A stretch of 64,000 nt of DNA from Beta vulgaris subsp. vulgaris (GCF_026745355.1 NC_079202.1:31757145-31821144), one strand, 5' to 3'. Positions 11,108 to 22,785 are shown, counted from the first letter of the stretch. The notes: generated by a model not told the origin, from the sequence alone. Numbers and translations: made by a program.

Positions 11108-12330
11108 ATAAAGTTTAACATATATACAATATTATGACAGAATGTTCTGGATGTCCGGGATGCAATTTTTGTCCAATTATGATTACCCTAGTCTTTAGTG
11201 GTGAGATATACCCTAGTTGAATTACCTCTCTGGCTATCTCACAGTGACAGTATCAGGGGTTGCCTGCACTGTAGTCTTCCTAAGTTAATTTGTTCGAGGT
11301 TCATACGGTGACATTATCAGAATGGAGTGAGATGCACATTAGGATTTATGAGCTGAATTTGTCTCCTAGAAGCTGTACAATGTTGTATTAATCAAAATTG
11401 CAAATCTTAGATGTTTTATGGTATCAAATGTGATAGTGATACTTGTTTGAATTGCTTATCCTATTCCTGCTCGATTAAGCTACACGCATCTGGCACATTT
11501 CTGGCATTATTAAGTAGCAAAAATCTGAATGACCTGGCGACTTGAGTGATCATAGAGGAAGTTGGGCCTTGTGGAAAGACTAAACTTGAGACTTTTGTAT
11601 TATACGGGTGAAAATCTGTCATATAAAAACTAATAGTTCTTTGTTAGAATAAACCGTGTAATTTAAAATTTTATAATAAACTTATCTTAACCAATAATTA
11701 GATAATACAATAACTAATCAAAAAAATATGAATCATGGAGAGATTATATTTTTTTCATAATATCAACAATATTTTGTCCATATCATTTGAAGTTTCCTTT
11801 TTACATCTTTTACATACTCCCTCTGATTTTGAATAGATGGTGCAACTATTTTTTTTCATACACCTTTAATTGAGTTTATGACTAGAACATTGTCTCCCTT
11901 GATTAAAATATCTTGCTTGAATCCATTTCTGAGTGGCTAAGAGAATACCTTATTGTATAGTGGTTGTTTCCGCTATGTATGCTTGGGTATATCCAAGATC
12001 CTAGGTGCAAGTCTTGAGAGTTTTCCATAGGTGATCTTGAATGATTATCCGACAAGCAGATGAGGATCGAACAATACTGTCAAATTAAGTTTGAAGAAGG
12101 ATTGGGGGGCTCCATACGACGAATATGGAATTGTTGTGGTGAGGATTGCAGGAACGACGAGTGGAGAGATAGAATGGTGTACCTATGTGACAGCGGTCAA
12201 TTGAAGTTCTTAGATGCCATTATGCGTGACAGATGAAAGCTCTATGTGGAATGTGATGTAAATTCAATTGTTCATTGTTAAATATGATAACATTACATTC
12301 TTTCTATGTACTTTTAAATTACCAAGTTAA
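11108..12330. other. UTP11 3' flank, no gene seen
   Basis: AATAAA immediately follows the UTP11 stop (11106-11113 region), but no downstream element fixes the poly(A) site. The rest is AT-rich. A Stowaway-like terminal string (TACTCCCTCTGATTTTGAAT) begins near 11,816 without an obvious partner. A tRNA-like stretch (TAGTGGTTGTTTCCGCT, then TAGGTGCAAGTCTTG) lies near 11,957-12,020. No coding sequence was recognised. Confidence 0.4.
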
Positions 12331-12346
12331 GTGGCCTAGTGGTTGG
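12331..12346 (+). repeat. SINE-like repeat, 5' part (split by LTR element)
   Basis: GTGGCCTAGTGGTTGG looks like the start of a tRNA-derived SINE (A box TGGCCTAGTGG). It stops at the 5-bp duplication GTTGG (12342-12346), where the LTR element starts. The sequence resumes at 16,352 with GTTGGCATTATGGCACTTAA and continues to an A-rich tail near 16,540. Confidence 0.45.
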
Positions 12347-12802
12347 TGTTTGGGCTCAATTAAGCGATAGTCCCATTAGGACAAGAAAGGCCCTTTGCTA
12401 ATATTATGTCTAGGTGTCAATGGTGGGTCCCAAAACCAAGTTGACCTACTCAAAAGGTTGGTGGCCAAAAAGGTGATCTTGCCATCTGATTTCAAGAAAA
12501 CCCACCCAATTAAATGCTCCTTAGCTGGAGATTTTCAAGCACTATAAATACTAGTTGCCTCATCAATGAACAGGTATTGAATTCTTACCTAACAAACTAG
12601 AGCATCTCTCTCTAGATTTTCTCTCTCTACCTTGATCATCAACTGACTTGAGCGTTGTATATGCGATCCTGGAACAACCCCCGGGGCAGTCTAACGTTGT
12701 TTTTGCAGGATTTCGGTGTACAAACAATTTACCTAGGACAACGATCTCAAGTACCGTTCCTAATTAGCGAACCTTAACATCCATAATTTCTAGACGGAAA
12801 CA
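12347..12802 (+). repeat. 5' LTR of the small Ty3-type element
   Basis: It begins TGTTTGGGCT and ends CTAGACGGAAACA. A TATA box (CACTATAAATAC) lies at about 12,539-12,550, followed by a GAGCATCTCTCTCTAGA leader-like stretch. About 425 bases align with 15927-16351, where the same TATA box recurs (CACTATAAATACC near 16,092). Confidence 0.75.
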
Positions 12803-12907
12803 TTTTGGCGTCGTCCGTGGGAATAGTATAAAGAGTTACTTCACCACCACTCAGCAAAATCCATTCCATTACTACTCAGCAAAAACCCATCCCGTTGTTA
12901 CTCAGCA

Positions 12908-14410
12908 ATGGCCCCAACAAAGAGCACCCGTAACAGACAACCTTCAGCACAGGCCCAAAGGTATGAGCGGGCACCCTCCCCTGCTCGTCGGTCTCCCATA
13001 GTCCAGACCATGGACCTTAATCAGGAACCTTTCAACAGAGACCATCAGTCCCCGTCCAACAAATACATCGTGTTGACCCTCAACCATTGTTCGCAGCGGA
13101 CATCACACTCATAGCTGCTCAGCTGCAACAGACCTTGAAACGCAGCATCATGGACATGCTGACGACCATTGAGCAAGGACATACCCAATCCAACCTTCTT
13201 TCTCCCCCCGAGCCGATAGGCCACGCCCTAGTGCGCTCTCAGAGGGAAGAGCACAATCCCCGCAAGCCCAGTGGTCAACCTAGCCGACAAAGATTCGAGG
13301 CTCGAGGACTCAGTCAGCACGACAGGGAAAGGTCGGAACGGGATAGAGACGAGCGCCATCCACCCAAAGGGAGGTCGACTCGTTGTGAAGAAGAGACTCA
13401 CGTCTCCAAATCACCAAGGGGAGACCCCCGGCGAAAGCCTGAGGATGCTCGACAGTTTCTTAACCAGAAGCGCCTCAGCTAAGGGTATGATGCCCGAAAT
13501 ATCCTCAACAAGAAAGTCGCTTAACGTGAGGGTCAGGGTGACTTGGCCCATTCTAGACCCCCTCGGCTCAACAGCGGTGCCCTCAAATTCATGGTTCCAT
13601 TCAGCCATGAGATCCTGGAATCTCTTACTCCCGGAAAAATCAAGACCACCCCTCATCTAACAATTCACTAGCCTAACCGACCCGGATGATCACATGGCCA
13701 CTTATAAGGCTCAAATAAGCATACAGACCAGCTGTGAAGCCACATGGTGCCGATTCTTCCCAACCACTCTTAAGCGCCTCGCCCTTAACTGGTTCCAGGA
13801 GCTTCTTGCTGGAATCATTACTGATTTCTAGGTGCTCGAGGACCTATTCATCCATCAGTTTGTGGCGGAAAAAGGCAGAGGAAGATGAGTCTCCACCTCA
13901 TGGGTGTCAGGCAAGAAAAGAATGAAAGTCTGGCTGACTACATCAAAAGATACAATGAAGAATCATTGAAGGTCTCGGACCTGCATGATGCGGTGGCCTA
14001 TGTCGCCCTAATGTCCGAACTACAACCCGGTCGGCTTAGATGGTCCTTGGCAGGAAGCAAAGTAAAAACCTTCACGGAGGCAATGACGAAAGCTCAAAGG
14101 TTCATCCACCACTGGAATGATGGGAGCAAAAAGAGAAAAGAAGAAGGAAACCACAAGGATCAGATGAAACAAAAGAAGACAAAGGGGTCGGTCAGATCGA
14201 TTCAGTGACCATTGCCACGACCCCCGCTTCAGCAAGAATCGAAGAGAGATCTATTTGCACATCAAAGATAAGTCCATGCTCCCCCGCCCACCTCCCATCA
14301 GGACATCCTCCGCTCGGCGAGACGAGAGTCAGGGTTGTGAATACCACAAAGAGTGTGTACACACAACCAAGGACTGCCGAGAGCTCAAAAAGTCCTTGGA
14401 CAACTTAGCT
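12908..14410 (+). pseudogene. Decayed gag of the small Ty3-type element
   Basis: It starts at ATG 12908 (MAPTKSTRNRQPSAQ...) and continues in pieces with several frame changes and stops. Recognisable blocks: a basic, Arg/Ser-rich N-terminal half, a capsid-like region around 13,880-14,130 (MGVRQEKNESLADYIKRYNE, then ELQPGRLRWSLAGSK), and a knuckle-like CEYHKECVHTTKDCRELKK near 14,335-14,393. The capsid and knuckle pattern (QGxxEsLxxYxxRFN; CxxHxxxxHxxxxC) matches the gag of the large element at 55.5-56.7 kb. It is not functional as read. Confidence 0.65.
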
Positions 14411-14850
14411 TTACCTTGGCCTCAACATCAGCCTTGGCAAGCTCAGCCCAGTTTTGGCCATAGTCAGGTCTGCCGTCTCCTTGGCTCAACCCTCGCGCTC
14501 CTTCTTCCAGTTCTCCTCATCGACCTTGACGACCCTTTTCGCATCAATAAGTCGGTCCTCAGTGAGCCACTTATCCTCCTTGGCCTTCCTTAGATCAGCA
14601 AAATGTTTGTCTTCCTTTTGCTTCATCTCCTTGACCTCCTTGAACAGAGCTCAAAAAGTCCTTGGACAACTTAGCTTAACCTTGGCCTTAGCATCCGCCT
14701 TAGCAAGCTCAGCCCCAGTTTTGGCCATAGTCAGGTTTGCCTTCTCCTTGGCTCAACCCTCGCGCTCCTTCTTCCAGTTCTCCTCATCAACCTTAGATCA
14801 GCAAAATGTTTGTCTTCCTTTTGCTTCATCTCCTTGACCTCCTTGAACAG
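14383..14850. repeat. Tandem duplication at the gag / antisense-ORF junction
   Basis: The block starting GAGCTCAAAAAGTCCTTGGA at about 14,383 recurs at about 14,647 and runs on through GGCAAGCTCAGCC/TAGCAAGCTCAGCC, TTTTGGCCATAGTCAGGT and CAGCAAAATGTTTGTCTTCC. The second copy lacks about 60 bases. The first copy begins inside the gag knuckle region (RELKKSLDNLA) and passes straight into antisense-ORF sequence. This marks the deletion junction that removed pol, later duplicated. Confidence 0.7.
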
Positions 14851-15928
14851 AGTTATCCGATTCTCTGCCATGTTGGTCATACGAACGAAGAACTGTCAAG
14901 GCAAATAAAATGTTAGCACCATTGCAGAATATCAGAGGATAAAAGAAAGGAAGGAATTCGGATAAGGAGCTCACATCGAGCCATGAGCGATAAAGCTCAT
15001 TTGTCTCGTTTTTGCCGCAAACATTATTTATGTGCTCCCGGTCGGTCTCGGTGCACACAATCTTCATGGCCTCGTTGACCCTTTAATTCTTGTCCGCCTA
15101 GGACAACTCCGTGAAAGGGACGAGCGCCTCACGATCACCTGCTCGGCCGCCGCCTAAGCAAGAGATGGAAGTCGGGGGGCATAACCCGGACTTCCCCGAG
15201 GAACAAAGTCAGAAGAGTGGAGAGATATGTCGGCCTCTCCCTCCCCAGAGCCAACCCAAGGGCTATTCACCTCGACTGAAATGTCAGTCTTGGCCTTCTT
15301 TGCCGACTCTCTCTCGGCCCGAGCCTTAGCCAAGGCTTTCTCGGTCTGCGCTACCTTGTCATCGAAATGCTCTCTGTACTTCTTGGGCTTAGGCTTGGCC
15401 AAACCTGAAATCACAAAGTGTTAGTCCAAAATCGAAGAACACATTAAGGGGCAATGCATAGGGGGTCGGACAAAAATACCTTGGGAGAAGCAGGTTTCTT
15501 CATGGTCTTAGCGTTCAGCTCGGCCCTGATAAGAACGGCCTTTAGAGCAGCGGAAGTGAGACGTTCGTCCATTTCGGAGTCGGTCTCTTTTATGAAAGCA
15601 AGTGAAGGCTCTGCAAAAAGGAAAAAGAGTTAGAGAAATAATAAGATTTAACAAATTCTAAATAGGTAAACCGGACCCCCTCGGCCAAATTACCCTTAGG
15701 AAAGGCCGCACTCAGACCCATCGCGACCAAGAAGTTCTCATTCTTGAAAAGCCGGCAACTGGGTAACCAATTGCCGGCCACAAAGATCTCCCCTCCATTT
15801 ACAATCCTGGCTTGAAGCTGCATGTAGCAGGCAGCCACGGCTTCGTCATCACTTAGCTCAAACACTTGAAAATTTAGTTCGTGATTCGGCTCAGCTGCTG
15901 GGGAGACGATCGGCACCCCCAACTCCAA
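14798..15928 (-). pseudogene. Antisense ORF remnant (Tat-lineage-type accessory gene)
   Basis: On the minus strand a protein-like region starts within or next to the 3' LTR boundary (MELGVPIVSPAAEPNHEL near 15,928) and includes GNWLPSCRLFKNENFLVAMG. A donor near 15,690 and further exon-like blocks follow: 15,475-15,600 (SDSEMDERLTSAALKAV-like) and 15,154-15,414 (KPKKYREHFDDKVAQTEKAL, Glu/Lys/Ala-rich). A coiled-coil-like tail lies near 14,800-15,067. Position and style match the antisense gene of the large Ty3 element (SDDFLVAAGL versus NENFLVAMGL). The function is unknown. Confidence 0.55.
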
Positions 15929-16351
15929 TTAGGGCAAGAAAGGCCCCTCTCCTAATATTATGTCTAGGTGTCAATGGTTGGTCCTACCACCAAGGCGACC
16001 TACTCAAAAGGTTGGTGGCCAAAAAGGTGTCTTGCCATCTGATCTCAAGAAAGCCCACCTAATTAAATGCTCCCCAACCGGAGATTTCCAAGCACTATAA
16101 ATACCAGTTGCCTCATCAATGAGCAGGTGTTGCTTAGCTAACAAACCAGAGCATCTCTCTCTAGACTTTTTCTCTATACCTTGATCATCAACTGACTTGA
16201 GTGTCGGAGAGGCGATCCCGGAACAACCTCCGGGGCAGTCTAACGTTATTTTTGCAGGATTCCGGTGTACGGACAATTTACCCAGGATAACAATCTCGGG
16301 ACTCATTTGTAATCAGCGAACCTTAGCATCCATAATTTCTAGATGGAAACA
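15927..16351 (+). repeat. 3' LTR of the small Ty3-type element
   Basis: It aligns with the 5' LTR from ATTAGG(G/A)CAAGAAAGGCCC to the terminal GGAAACA, with scattered substitutions. The left ~30 bases of the 5' copy have no match here; the antisense ORF sequence runs into this spot instead. Confidence 0.75.
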
Positions 16352-16545
16352 GTTGGCATTATGGCACTTAACCTTGAGGTTTTATTTGGATTTCAATTCC
16401 TACTAGGGGCACTTTGAGGGTAGGGATTTTCCTTACCTTCCCCCCTTACTCTCAAAGTCTCCAGTTCGCTAACCTTGATTGTGCTGACCTGTGCGAGGTT
16501 TCGATCTGGTAGAGCAATTATCTTACCAATAAAAAAAAATCAGAT
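16352..16545 (+). repeat. SINE-like repeat, 3' part
   Basis: This continues the repeat interrupted at 12,346: CATTATGGCACTTAACCTTGA, then GGATTTCAATTCCTACTAGG (B-box-like), a pyrimidine/purine body, and an A-rich end near 16,530-16,540 (CCAATAAAAAAAAAT). Removing the LTR element and one GTTGG copy restores a continuous SINE-like sequence. Confidence 0.45.
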
Positions 16546-17125
16546 TAAAAAGCTAAATTTGGAGGTTAGCCATTTTTAAGAGATGAGGGACGGAAAGGAG
16601 GGGCGCATGAGGGGAGTGAAAATGAATCCATTTTTTTAATTTTCGAGTGGTCTTAAAGCTTCCTAATATTAATGCATTGACAAAAAAAGGTGGTATAATT
16701 GTAGGCCTGTTTTATTTCCTACACGGTGTGAACGCGTATTTGACTAACTCGTTGAAGGATTTTATTACAAATGAAGCAAATAAAGGAAAAAAAAAATTAA
16801 AGAACACAAGTGCTTGCAAGCGTCCATCAATATAGGAACTGTCATGTTTCTTTTGCCTTTTGTTTCAAATGAAGAAATGAAATATGAAAGTAAAGTAATG
16901 TAATGTAATGCAACTTACTTGTTAGGAATAAAATGTCAATTGCAGCATTCACCAAAAGCCTTACACTGAAAAAAAAGTCAGTACCTAAGTATTGTATGTA
17001 TTCATAACGTACCAAAAAATGATCCAGTTTTTCCCCTACTAATTAATCCATCAAAACCTAATTTAAACATTTGTAAAAATATATTGTAGCTCAAAAAATT
17101 ACAAAGCAGATGCAAAAAAACCACA
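16546..17125. other. AT-rich spacer, nothing recognised
   Basis: AT-rich DNA between the SINE-like tail and the end of the MULE coding remnant. A 62-codon ORF at 16,647-16,835 has no recognisable motif and is probably chance. The 3' end of the MULE may lie here, but I could not find its terminal inverted repeat. Confidence 0.3.
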
Positions 17126-19609
17126 TCACATCCACCTGGCGCTTATTAGATTGTTCTTCCTCTTCTTGGTTGATTTGATTGCACCCTTAGCTATTGTTGC
17201 AGCTCTTTTCCTTCCTTGTTGTGAGCTGCTGTCTAGCACATTTGTTGGTTGTTGTTGTGATGTTGAAGCTCCATTAGCAGCACCAGCTGATTCTTTCTTC
17301 TTTTTGACAGTGGCTCCTCCGTTGTAATATCTAGCATTGTGGCCAACCACCTTGCACATAGCATACTTCACAGTGGTACTCCTCTTCCTTTATTTTTTAC
17401 TTCTCATATCTCCCTCTTGCCTCTACTTCGCTGACTTCCCAGTAATTTAAGGAATGTAGGTGGTAAAGTTTTTGGAAGGTCAAACAAAGGCCGCCGACTT
17501 GAGTCAGACATTCGGTGCATATGGTTTGAGTATGTTCTTTTGTAGGCAGCCTCCGTGTAATAAGTGGAGAAAAAGTCTTTAGGCTCTAGTATGTGGTCAA
17601 AATAAACCCTAAGCCCATGTTTACAGGGTATACCTGGCCCCTGCCACTTGCCACAACCGCATTTCCTATGTTCTAGGTTTGGGAAATGGACATGGTCTTC
17701 CCTTACCTGAAACTCACCCCCACCAGCTAGTACCATGTGGCAGAACCTAGATTGGTCACACCTCTCATTCAATAACTTAGCGACATGTTCAATCAATGCA
17801 TCAGGATCCATGTCAATTGCGTTATCAAATCTAGCCTTAATCCTTTTCATACACCATTACCTTATAGTTGCATACTTGCATATGAGATGAAAGTAATGAG
17901 ATAACTGAAATTAAGCAAAGTTGACGAATCGAACTAATCAAGGAATATTACCTTCCAACAAAGACATGACAGGAGGTCTCTAAATGGTTTTATGCATGCA
18001 TTAAATGACTCCATAAATTTGGTTGTGGTGTGATCACAATACACTTCATGGTCAAATGCATATCTAGTCCATTATTCTCAACTTTGTTCAATTACTCCAA
18101 AGTGTTGACATCAAGCTTGGAGATCTTCTCAATGGCCTTGTTGTAGACATATGTGTTGTATGCATCAACAACAACCTAAAATAATATGTGGAAAGCACTG
18201 CCCCTAAACACAACATTCTTACAATTTGCATAGAGACGCTGACAACATATCCTCGTTGCAATGCCCGTTTCAACCCCTTAAAAACATTTAACGAAAGTTA
18301 AAAAGTCTTTATTTAGTATCCAAAGTATTTAAACTAACAAAGATAAAAAAAAAAAGGGGGAGACTAATCCTCATTCTGGCACTAATGAAGGCAGTCTGAT
18401 CTATGGACTCCTTATTGCTAAATAACAGTTTCAAGCATATGAAGAAGTATTTTCAGGTCTCATTGCTTTCTTTGCTGACAATCTCATATGCAAAGGAAAT
18501 ATTTCATTGTGTCCATCTAAGGCCACAACCGTTTGAACAACCCCCTCGTAATAGCCACTTAAACGAGTGACATCAATTCCAATAATTGGTCTACAACCAA
18601 CAAGAAAACCCATAACTTGAGTTGCAAAGGAGATGAATCATGCCTTGAAATGAGGAGTATCATGGTCAGTGCTAACTGACCAAGTCACTAATGTATAGTT
18701 TACAGGGTTTGTTGCCTTGATGATTTCAAGATATGCAGGTAGCGACCGATAGGACTCAGCAAAACAACCATACAAGACTTCCTTTATAACATCATTCACT
18801 TTATACAAATTTTTTTCTTCACCTTCAACATGAAATTCTCTTAGCATATTTACTGTACTAACAAGGATATATGGGGTAGCTTCATTGTCATCCTTCAAAT
18901 ATCTTGTTAACCAATTAGAGGAAATCATTGTGTTGTTTTCCAACATCCCACACAGTTTGTGTTCTCATTCGAGGGTCTTGATTGCCTAACTATTGTTGTC
19001 TAACAGCTTGGATGCACATATCCTCCACTCATAGTCCTCAACAATACAACCAACATTGAACCTACTGTTATCAGCTTTCTCTACCCTAATAACAAACCCT
19101 TCTTGTATGCAATGGTCCCTAAAGACATTAAGAAAGTGTTCTTTTGAGGAGAAGATCACCCAACTCTGAAGTTTAACCTCACCAAAACACATATGCTCAA
19201 CTACCTCACCATTCATATACACTTTATATATTGTGGAGGTCCCATGCAAGAAGTCATCAAACTTAGTTTGCTATGTATGACCCTCACAAGCATCCTCATC
19301 TTCTACCACTTCCTCTTCAAGTTCCATGTCAAGATTGTTTCCCTTAGAACTTTCCTCCTCCTATTCATCACTGTTATCAGAATCACAAGGTGGAGAGTCT
19401 CCATGCTCATCTTCTTGTTGGACAAGTTGTCTAGATCTAAATGCATTTTTTCTAGGCCCTTCAATCTTGGGTACCTAAGTATCAAGCCTCCTTGCACTAG
19501 TCTTGGCAACTCTTAAACCATTCTTTGTTGTGTAATTGATTTCTTTTTAGCTGAGGTAGTTGGTTTTCTTGGGGATTGTAGTGGCGGTGTTTTTTATGGG
19601 GGTTCATGT

Positions 19610-19640
<31 letters not shown>

Positions 19641-20020
19641 TTGTTTCTAAACATGGGTGCTTGGTTTAAGGGTGTTTGTTTTGAGGGTTCACGTGGGGGA
19701 GGGGGTCTGAACGGGCAGTGTTTAGTGTGAGGGTTTATGTGGAGAGGTATGAGGTGGGTGTTTGTGCTGAGGTGTTTGGTGTGGGAAGGGGCCTGGTGTG
19801 GGGGCATTTGGTGTGTGTGTGTAGGGGGTGGGTATGAGGTGGAGTATACTGTGTTTGGGACCCATGTAGCTGTGATTGCCCATGGTCAACCTCATACACA
19901 TTGCAAGGGCTATAAACTCATACTCCACCATCATATCATTCTCAACATTGAAAATAGGGACCTTCATAGACACAATGAACTTCTTTAATTCTTCTAAATC
20001 TCCCTCAATCATAAATCGCC
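17126..20020 (-). pseudogene. MuDR/MULE transposase, decayed
   Basis: Read right to left on the minus strand: an N-terminal segment at 19,722-20,012 (MIEGDLEELKKFIVSMKVP) and an acidic region at about 19,300-19,510. Next is the MuDR DNA-binding-type domain at 18,986-19,249 (SSKEHFLNVFRDHCIQEGFV ... DYEWRICASKL). The transposase core start follows at 18,431-18,613 (IIGIDVTRLSGYYEG, with the first catalytic Asp). A SWIM zinc finger sits at 17,404-17,850 (CGCGKWQGPGIPCKHGLRVY). A basic C-terminus at 17,126-17,371 has a degenerate knuckle (CKVVGHNARYYN). Stops and frameshifts separate the blocks, so it is inactive. Domain order is that of plant Mutator-like transposases. Terminal repeats and a 9-bp duplication were not found. 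Confidence 0.75.
19606..19860. repeat. GT/G-rich low-complexity tract inside the MULE remnant
   Basis: (GT)n at about 19,606-19,623 runs into a G stretch of about 17 bases, then GGGTGTTTG/GGTGTGG-type repeats. On the minus strand this reads as a proline/histidine/threonine-rich linker, common between MULE transposase domains. Homopolymer length here is unreliable. Confidence 0.6.
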
Positions 20021-21760
20021 CATGTGATAGCGTATCGACTTATTCAGAATTTTGCAGCGGAAAACATATAACTAACTTTAGAATTGAAATATAATAATAA
20101 TCAAAGAATCTTTAAAACCAAACACACTATTAATGTTAACTCCAAACCAAACTTAATATAATGTATCTACTAAAGCAATAGATAAAACAATCTGCTACAC
20201 AAGCTCTCCATTCCCAGATCCCCAATGATGCAACATCTACAAACCTGTAAATGTTAATGCACTAAAAAATTTGCTCACCAAAAATGGGTCATTACAACAT
20301 TATTAAGGCAAAACCATGATCAACACATACAAACAAAGCACGTAATCAACAAAGTTGAGTACTACATAATAATAAATAAACATTCATAACATGATACTAA
20401 TAAATAATAAGCAGTGATAAATAATAATATGAAAATCTAAGAATCTAACAATTTGCAGACAACTATTACTGAACTAAACTTTAACCATCTTTTTATTACT
20501 TTAATGGAATAGTTATTGTATCGAGTTGTCTAACTAAAAATCAGCCTTCACCTGGAAAATGAAATACGGGCACGACTCTGTATTCCATAGTGACCTGCGA
20601 TATCGAGGAACTTTTGAATAAAAATAGGAACGATGATCAATCCATTTCCCAGAAAAAGCCATGGCATGCTCACCATGTACCCCAACTCCTGATTGTTCAA
20701 CTTCAGACGTGCACCAGTCTAAAGTTTATTATTATCCAAGTTACTCTTTACATGATTTACCAATTATTACTTGTTATGACACACAAGCAATACAGATAAC
20801 ATATAATCAAACATTCACGACTTAATTTCTTTTTACCTTAGGATTAAATAAGTGATCATATATCTTACAACCCAAGATTTATTCCTTTTTATTTCAATCC
20901 TTCTTATTTGTAGAACCTAGCCAACAACCAACTTATCAAATAAGGCCCACAGTCCTCATACAGTAGTGAAAATAATAATATAAGGGAACACATGATTCAA
21001 CATGATCCAACTCATCAATACATATATATTACTTCCCCTTGTGAATTAATAAATAAAGTTCCCAACCAACATGCTTGCATCAATATTCCATACAAACATG
21101 ATATTTAACTCATAATTAAATCTCATACTTAACATGTTCGCACACAGACATAAAACACGTAAAATCCAATCATAACAGAAATCATATATGAACTTACAAA
21201 GTTCATATATATGATACTACAACTTTTCCTTCCTAAAATCATGATACTACAATCATACAACACATAGGTATGTACGTACCTTGTGTGGACAAATTGGTAG
21301 GCCACCTTTAACACTTTAAAAATCGCCTAAAATTCGCCTACTGAGTAATCTCCGCCTAAAACAACCAATAGAATATAAAATCAATACTCCAAATAAATTC
21401 CAGCAACTTTAAAATACTTTAAATCCCCTTTAAAAATATTTAAAAGTTATTTTTATCATTAAAACCTCAATTACTTATATTACCTAGCATAGTACTACTA
21501 TACTAGTCATTAAAATCCATAAAACTCCATTGATAACAACCTTCCTCAAATTCCAGCAACTCATAAATTAGTAAAACTCCCTTTAAACATACTTAAACAT
21601 GTTTAAATTCATAAGGTAAATCAATTTCATAGTTTATAACATACTACTATGATTTTTCAATCTTTAACACCCTAAAAATTCATGCTCTGATAATTAAAAA
21701 CCCAATCTAAATATAATAATCAAATCTGAATTTTTATTCTTCCAATACATAATTTATATA

Positions 21761-21947
21761 AGGGTTATGCTATATGCAACCCTTAGGGTTGCATATAAGA
21801 CATAAATACACTACTTAAAATGGAAATAAGTTGTGAATTTATGGAAAATTTTTGCATTAACCGATGTAATAAATGATTACTTAATGCAACTTATTTTCAT
21901 TTTTAGCTTCTTATATACATCCCTTAGGACTGCATATAGCTTTTCCC
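21761..21947. mobile_element. MITE with 8-bp duplication TTTATATA
   Basis: The 8-bp repeat TTTATATA lies at 21753-21760 and 21948-21955. The termini are inverted over about 70 bases: left AGGGTTATGCTATATGCAAC, right (inward) GGGAAAAGCTATATGCAGTC, followed on both sides by CCTAAGG or CTTAGGG, CATATAAGA/TATATAAGA and an AAATAAGTTG motif. At 187 bp it has no coding capacity. The duplication is AT-rich, so its exact length could vary. Confidence 0.65.
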
Positions 21948-22657
21948 TTTATATAATCATAGATTCATCATTAAAACAGTAAATTAAAACTTCTAATCAT
22001 AATTAGTACTAAAACAAAACATAAACACATAATCTTTAATCAAAACTTGAGGAGGAATAAAAAAATTAAACCAACACAATCAAAGAGAACAAAAAGGAGA
22101 GGCGCCGACACCCACTAGCAGCGGCGGTAGCAGCAACAACCCGGCGGTGGTGGTGGAAATTGTGGTGTTGTGGAGTTTCTTGATGGAGAAGAAAGTGTTT
22201 CTTGAAGAGGAAGAAACAAAGAAGAAGAAGGAAGAAATCACGTGGAAGAAGAGAGAGAGAGAGATAGAGAGCTAGAGTAAGGCGTCGGTTTGTGTGTGAG
22301 GGAGGAGAGAGAATTTTTTTTGTGTGGGTAAAATAATTAGGTTCAAGGTATTTATATGTATGTTTTCCTTTTGGGCTTAGGAAAAGGCAGTTGGGTTTCA
22401 AAAGAGCTTAATGATGAATAGGATTGATAATTTAAAACTCCTAACATCAATAGAAGTCATTTTCCTAATCAACTTAGAATTTGGATTTCTCAAGCCCATT
22501 TAAACTTCTTTCCAAATCCAAATAGTATTTCAAATAGTTTTCAACGCGTGCCTTAACAAAATATTTTAACTTCCTAAAATCCTTAAAATAATTCCTTTGA
22601 CTTTCAAAGTAGTCAAGCTTTTTAAATAAATAAATCATTTAAAACTTAAATTATGTT

Positions 22658-22660
<3 letters not shown>

Positions 22661-22728
<68 letters not shown>

Positions 22729-22745
22729 TATATTATATATATATA
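22661..22745. repeat. (TA)n microsatellite
   Basis: About 85 bases of nearly pure TA dinucleotides, broken near 22,720 by AATATATATATATT. The length is likely polymorphic. Confidence 0.95.
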
Positions 22746-22785
22746 CTAAAATATATTTATAAAATCCATAAATTTACGGGGGATT

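Larger units (their letters stand above)
12347..16351 (+). mobile_element. Small pol-less Ty3/gypsy-type LTR element (gag + antisense ORF)
   Basis: The element is bounded by 5-bp direct repeats GTTGG at 12342-12346 and 16352-16356. The 5' LTR is 12347-12802. The 3' LTR is about 15927-16351; its first ~30 bases are missing or replaced. Both LTRs end in GGAAACA. A primer-binding-like TTTTGGCGTCGTCCGTGGG follows the 5' LTR, like the one in the large Ty3 element. The interior holds a decayed gag on the plus strand and an antisense reading region on the minus strand. Protease, RT, RNase H and integrase are absent. The LTRs differ by many substitutions, so this insertion is older than the large element. 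Confidence 0.8.
20023..22785. mobile_element. Possible LTR-like sequence (chromovirus-style), borders uncertain
   Basis: The block starts abruptly against the MULE remnant with TGTGATAGCGTATCGACTTA and is AT-rich and non-coding for about 2.7 kb. It contains a GA/CT-rich, GC-richer stretch at about 22,090-22,310 like a transcript leader on the minus strand. It ends near ATAAATTTACGGGGG. A TGTGA... start and an ACGGGG end recall long LTRs of Tekay-type chromoviruses, but no matching partner LTR or 5-bp duplication is visible. It holds the MITE at 21,761-21,947 and a TA repeat. Treat as tentative. Confidence 0.3.

Noticed and set aside
22066..22401. Minus-strand ORF with Leu/Ser/His-rich sequence
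   Set aside because: The base composition (GAGAGA, GAAGAAG repeats) explains the residues; it looks like a transcript leader of an LTR, not a protein gene.
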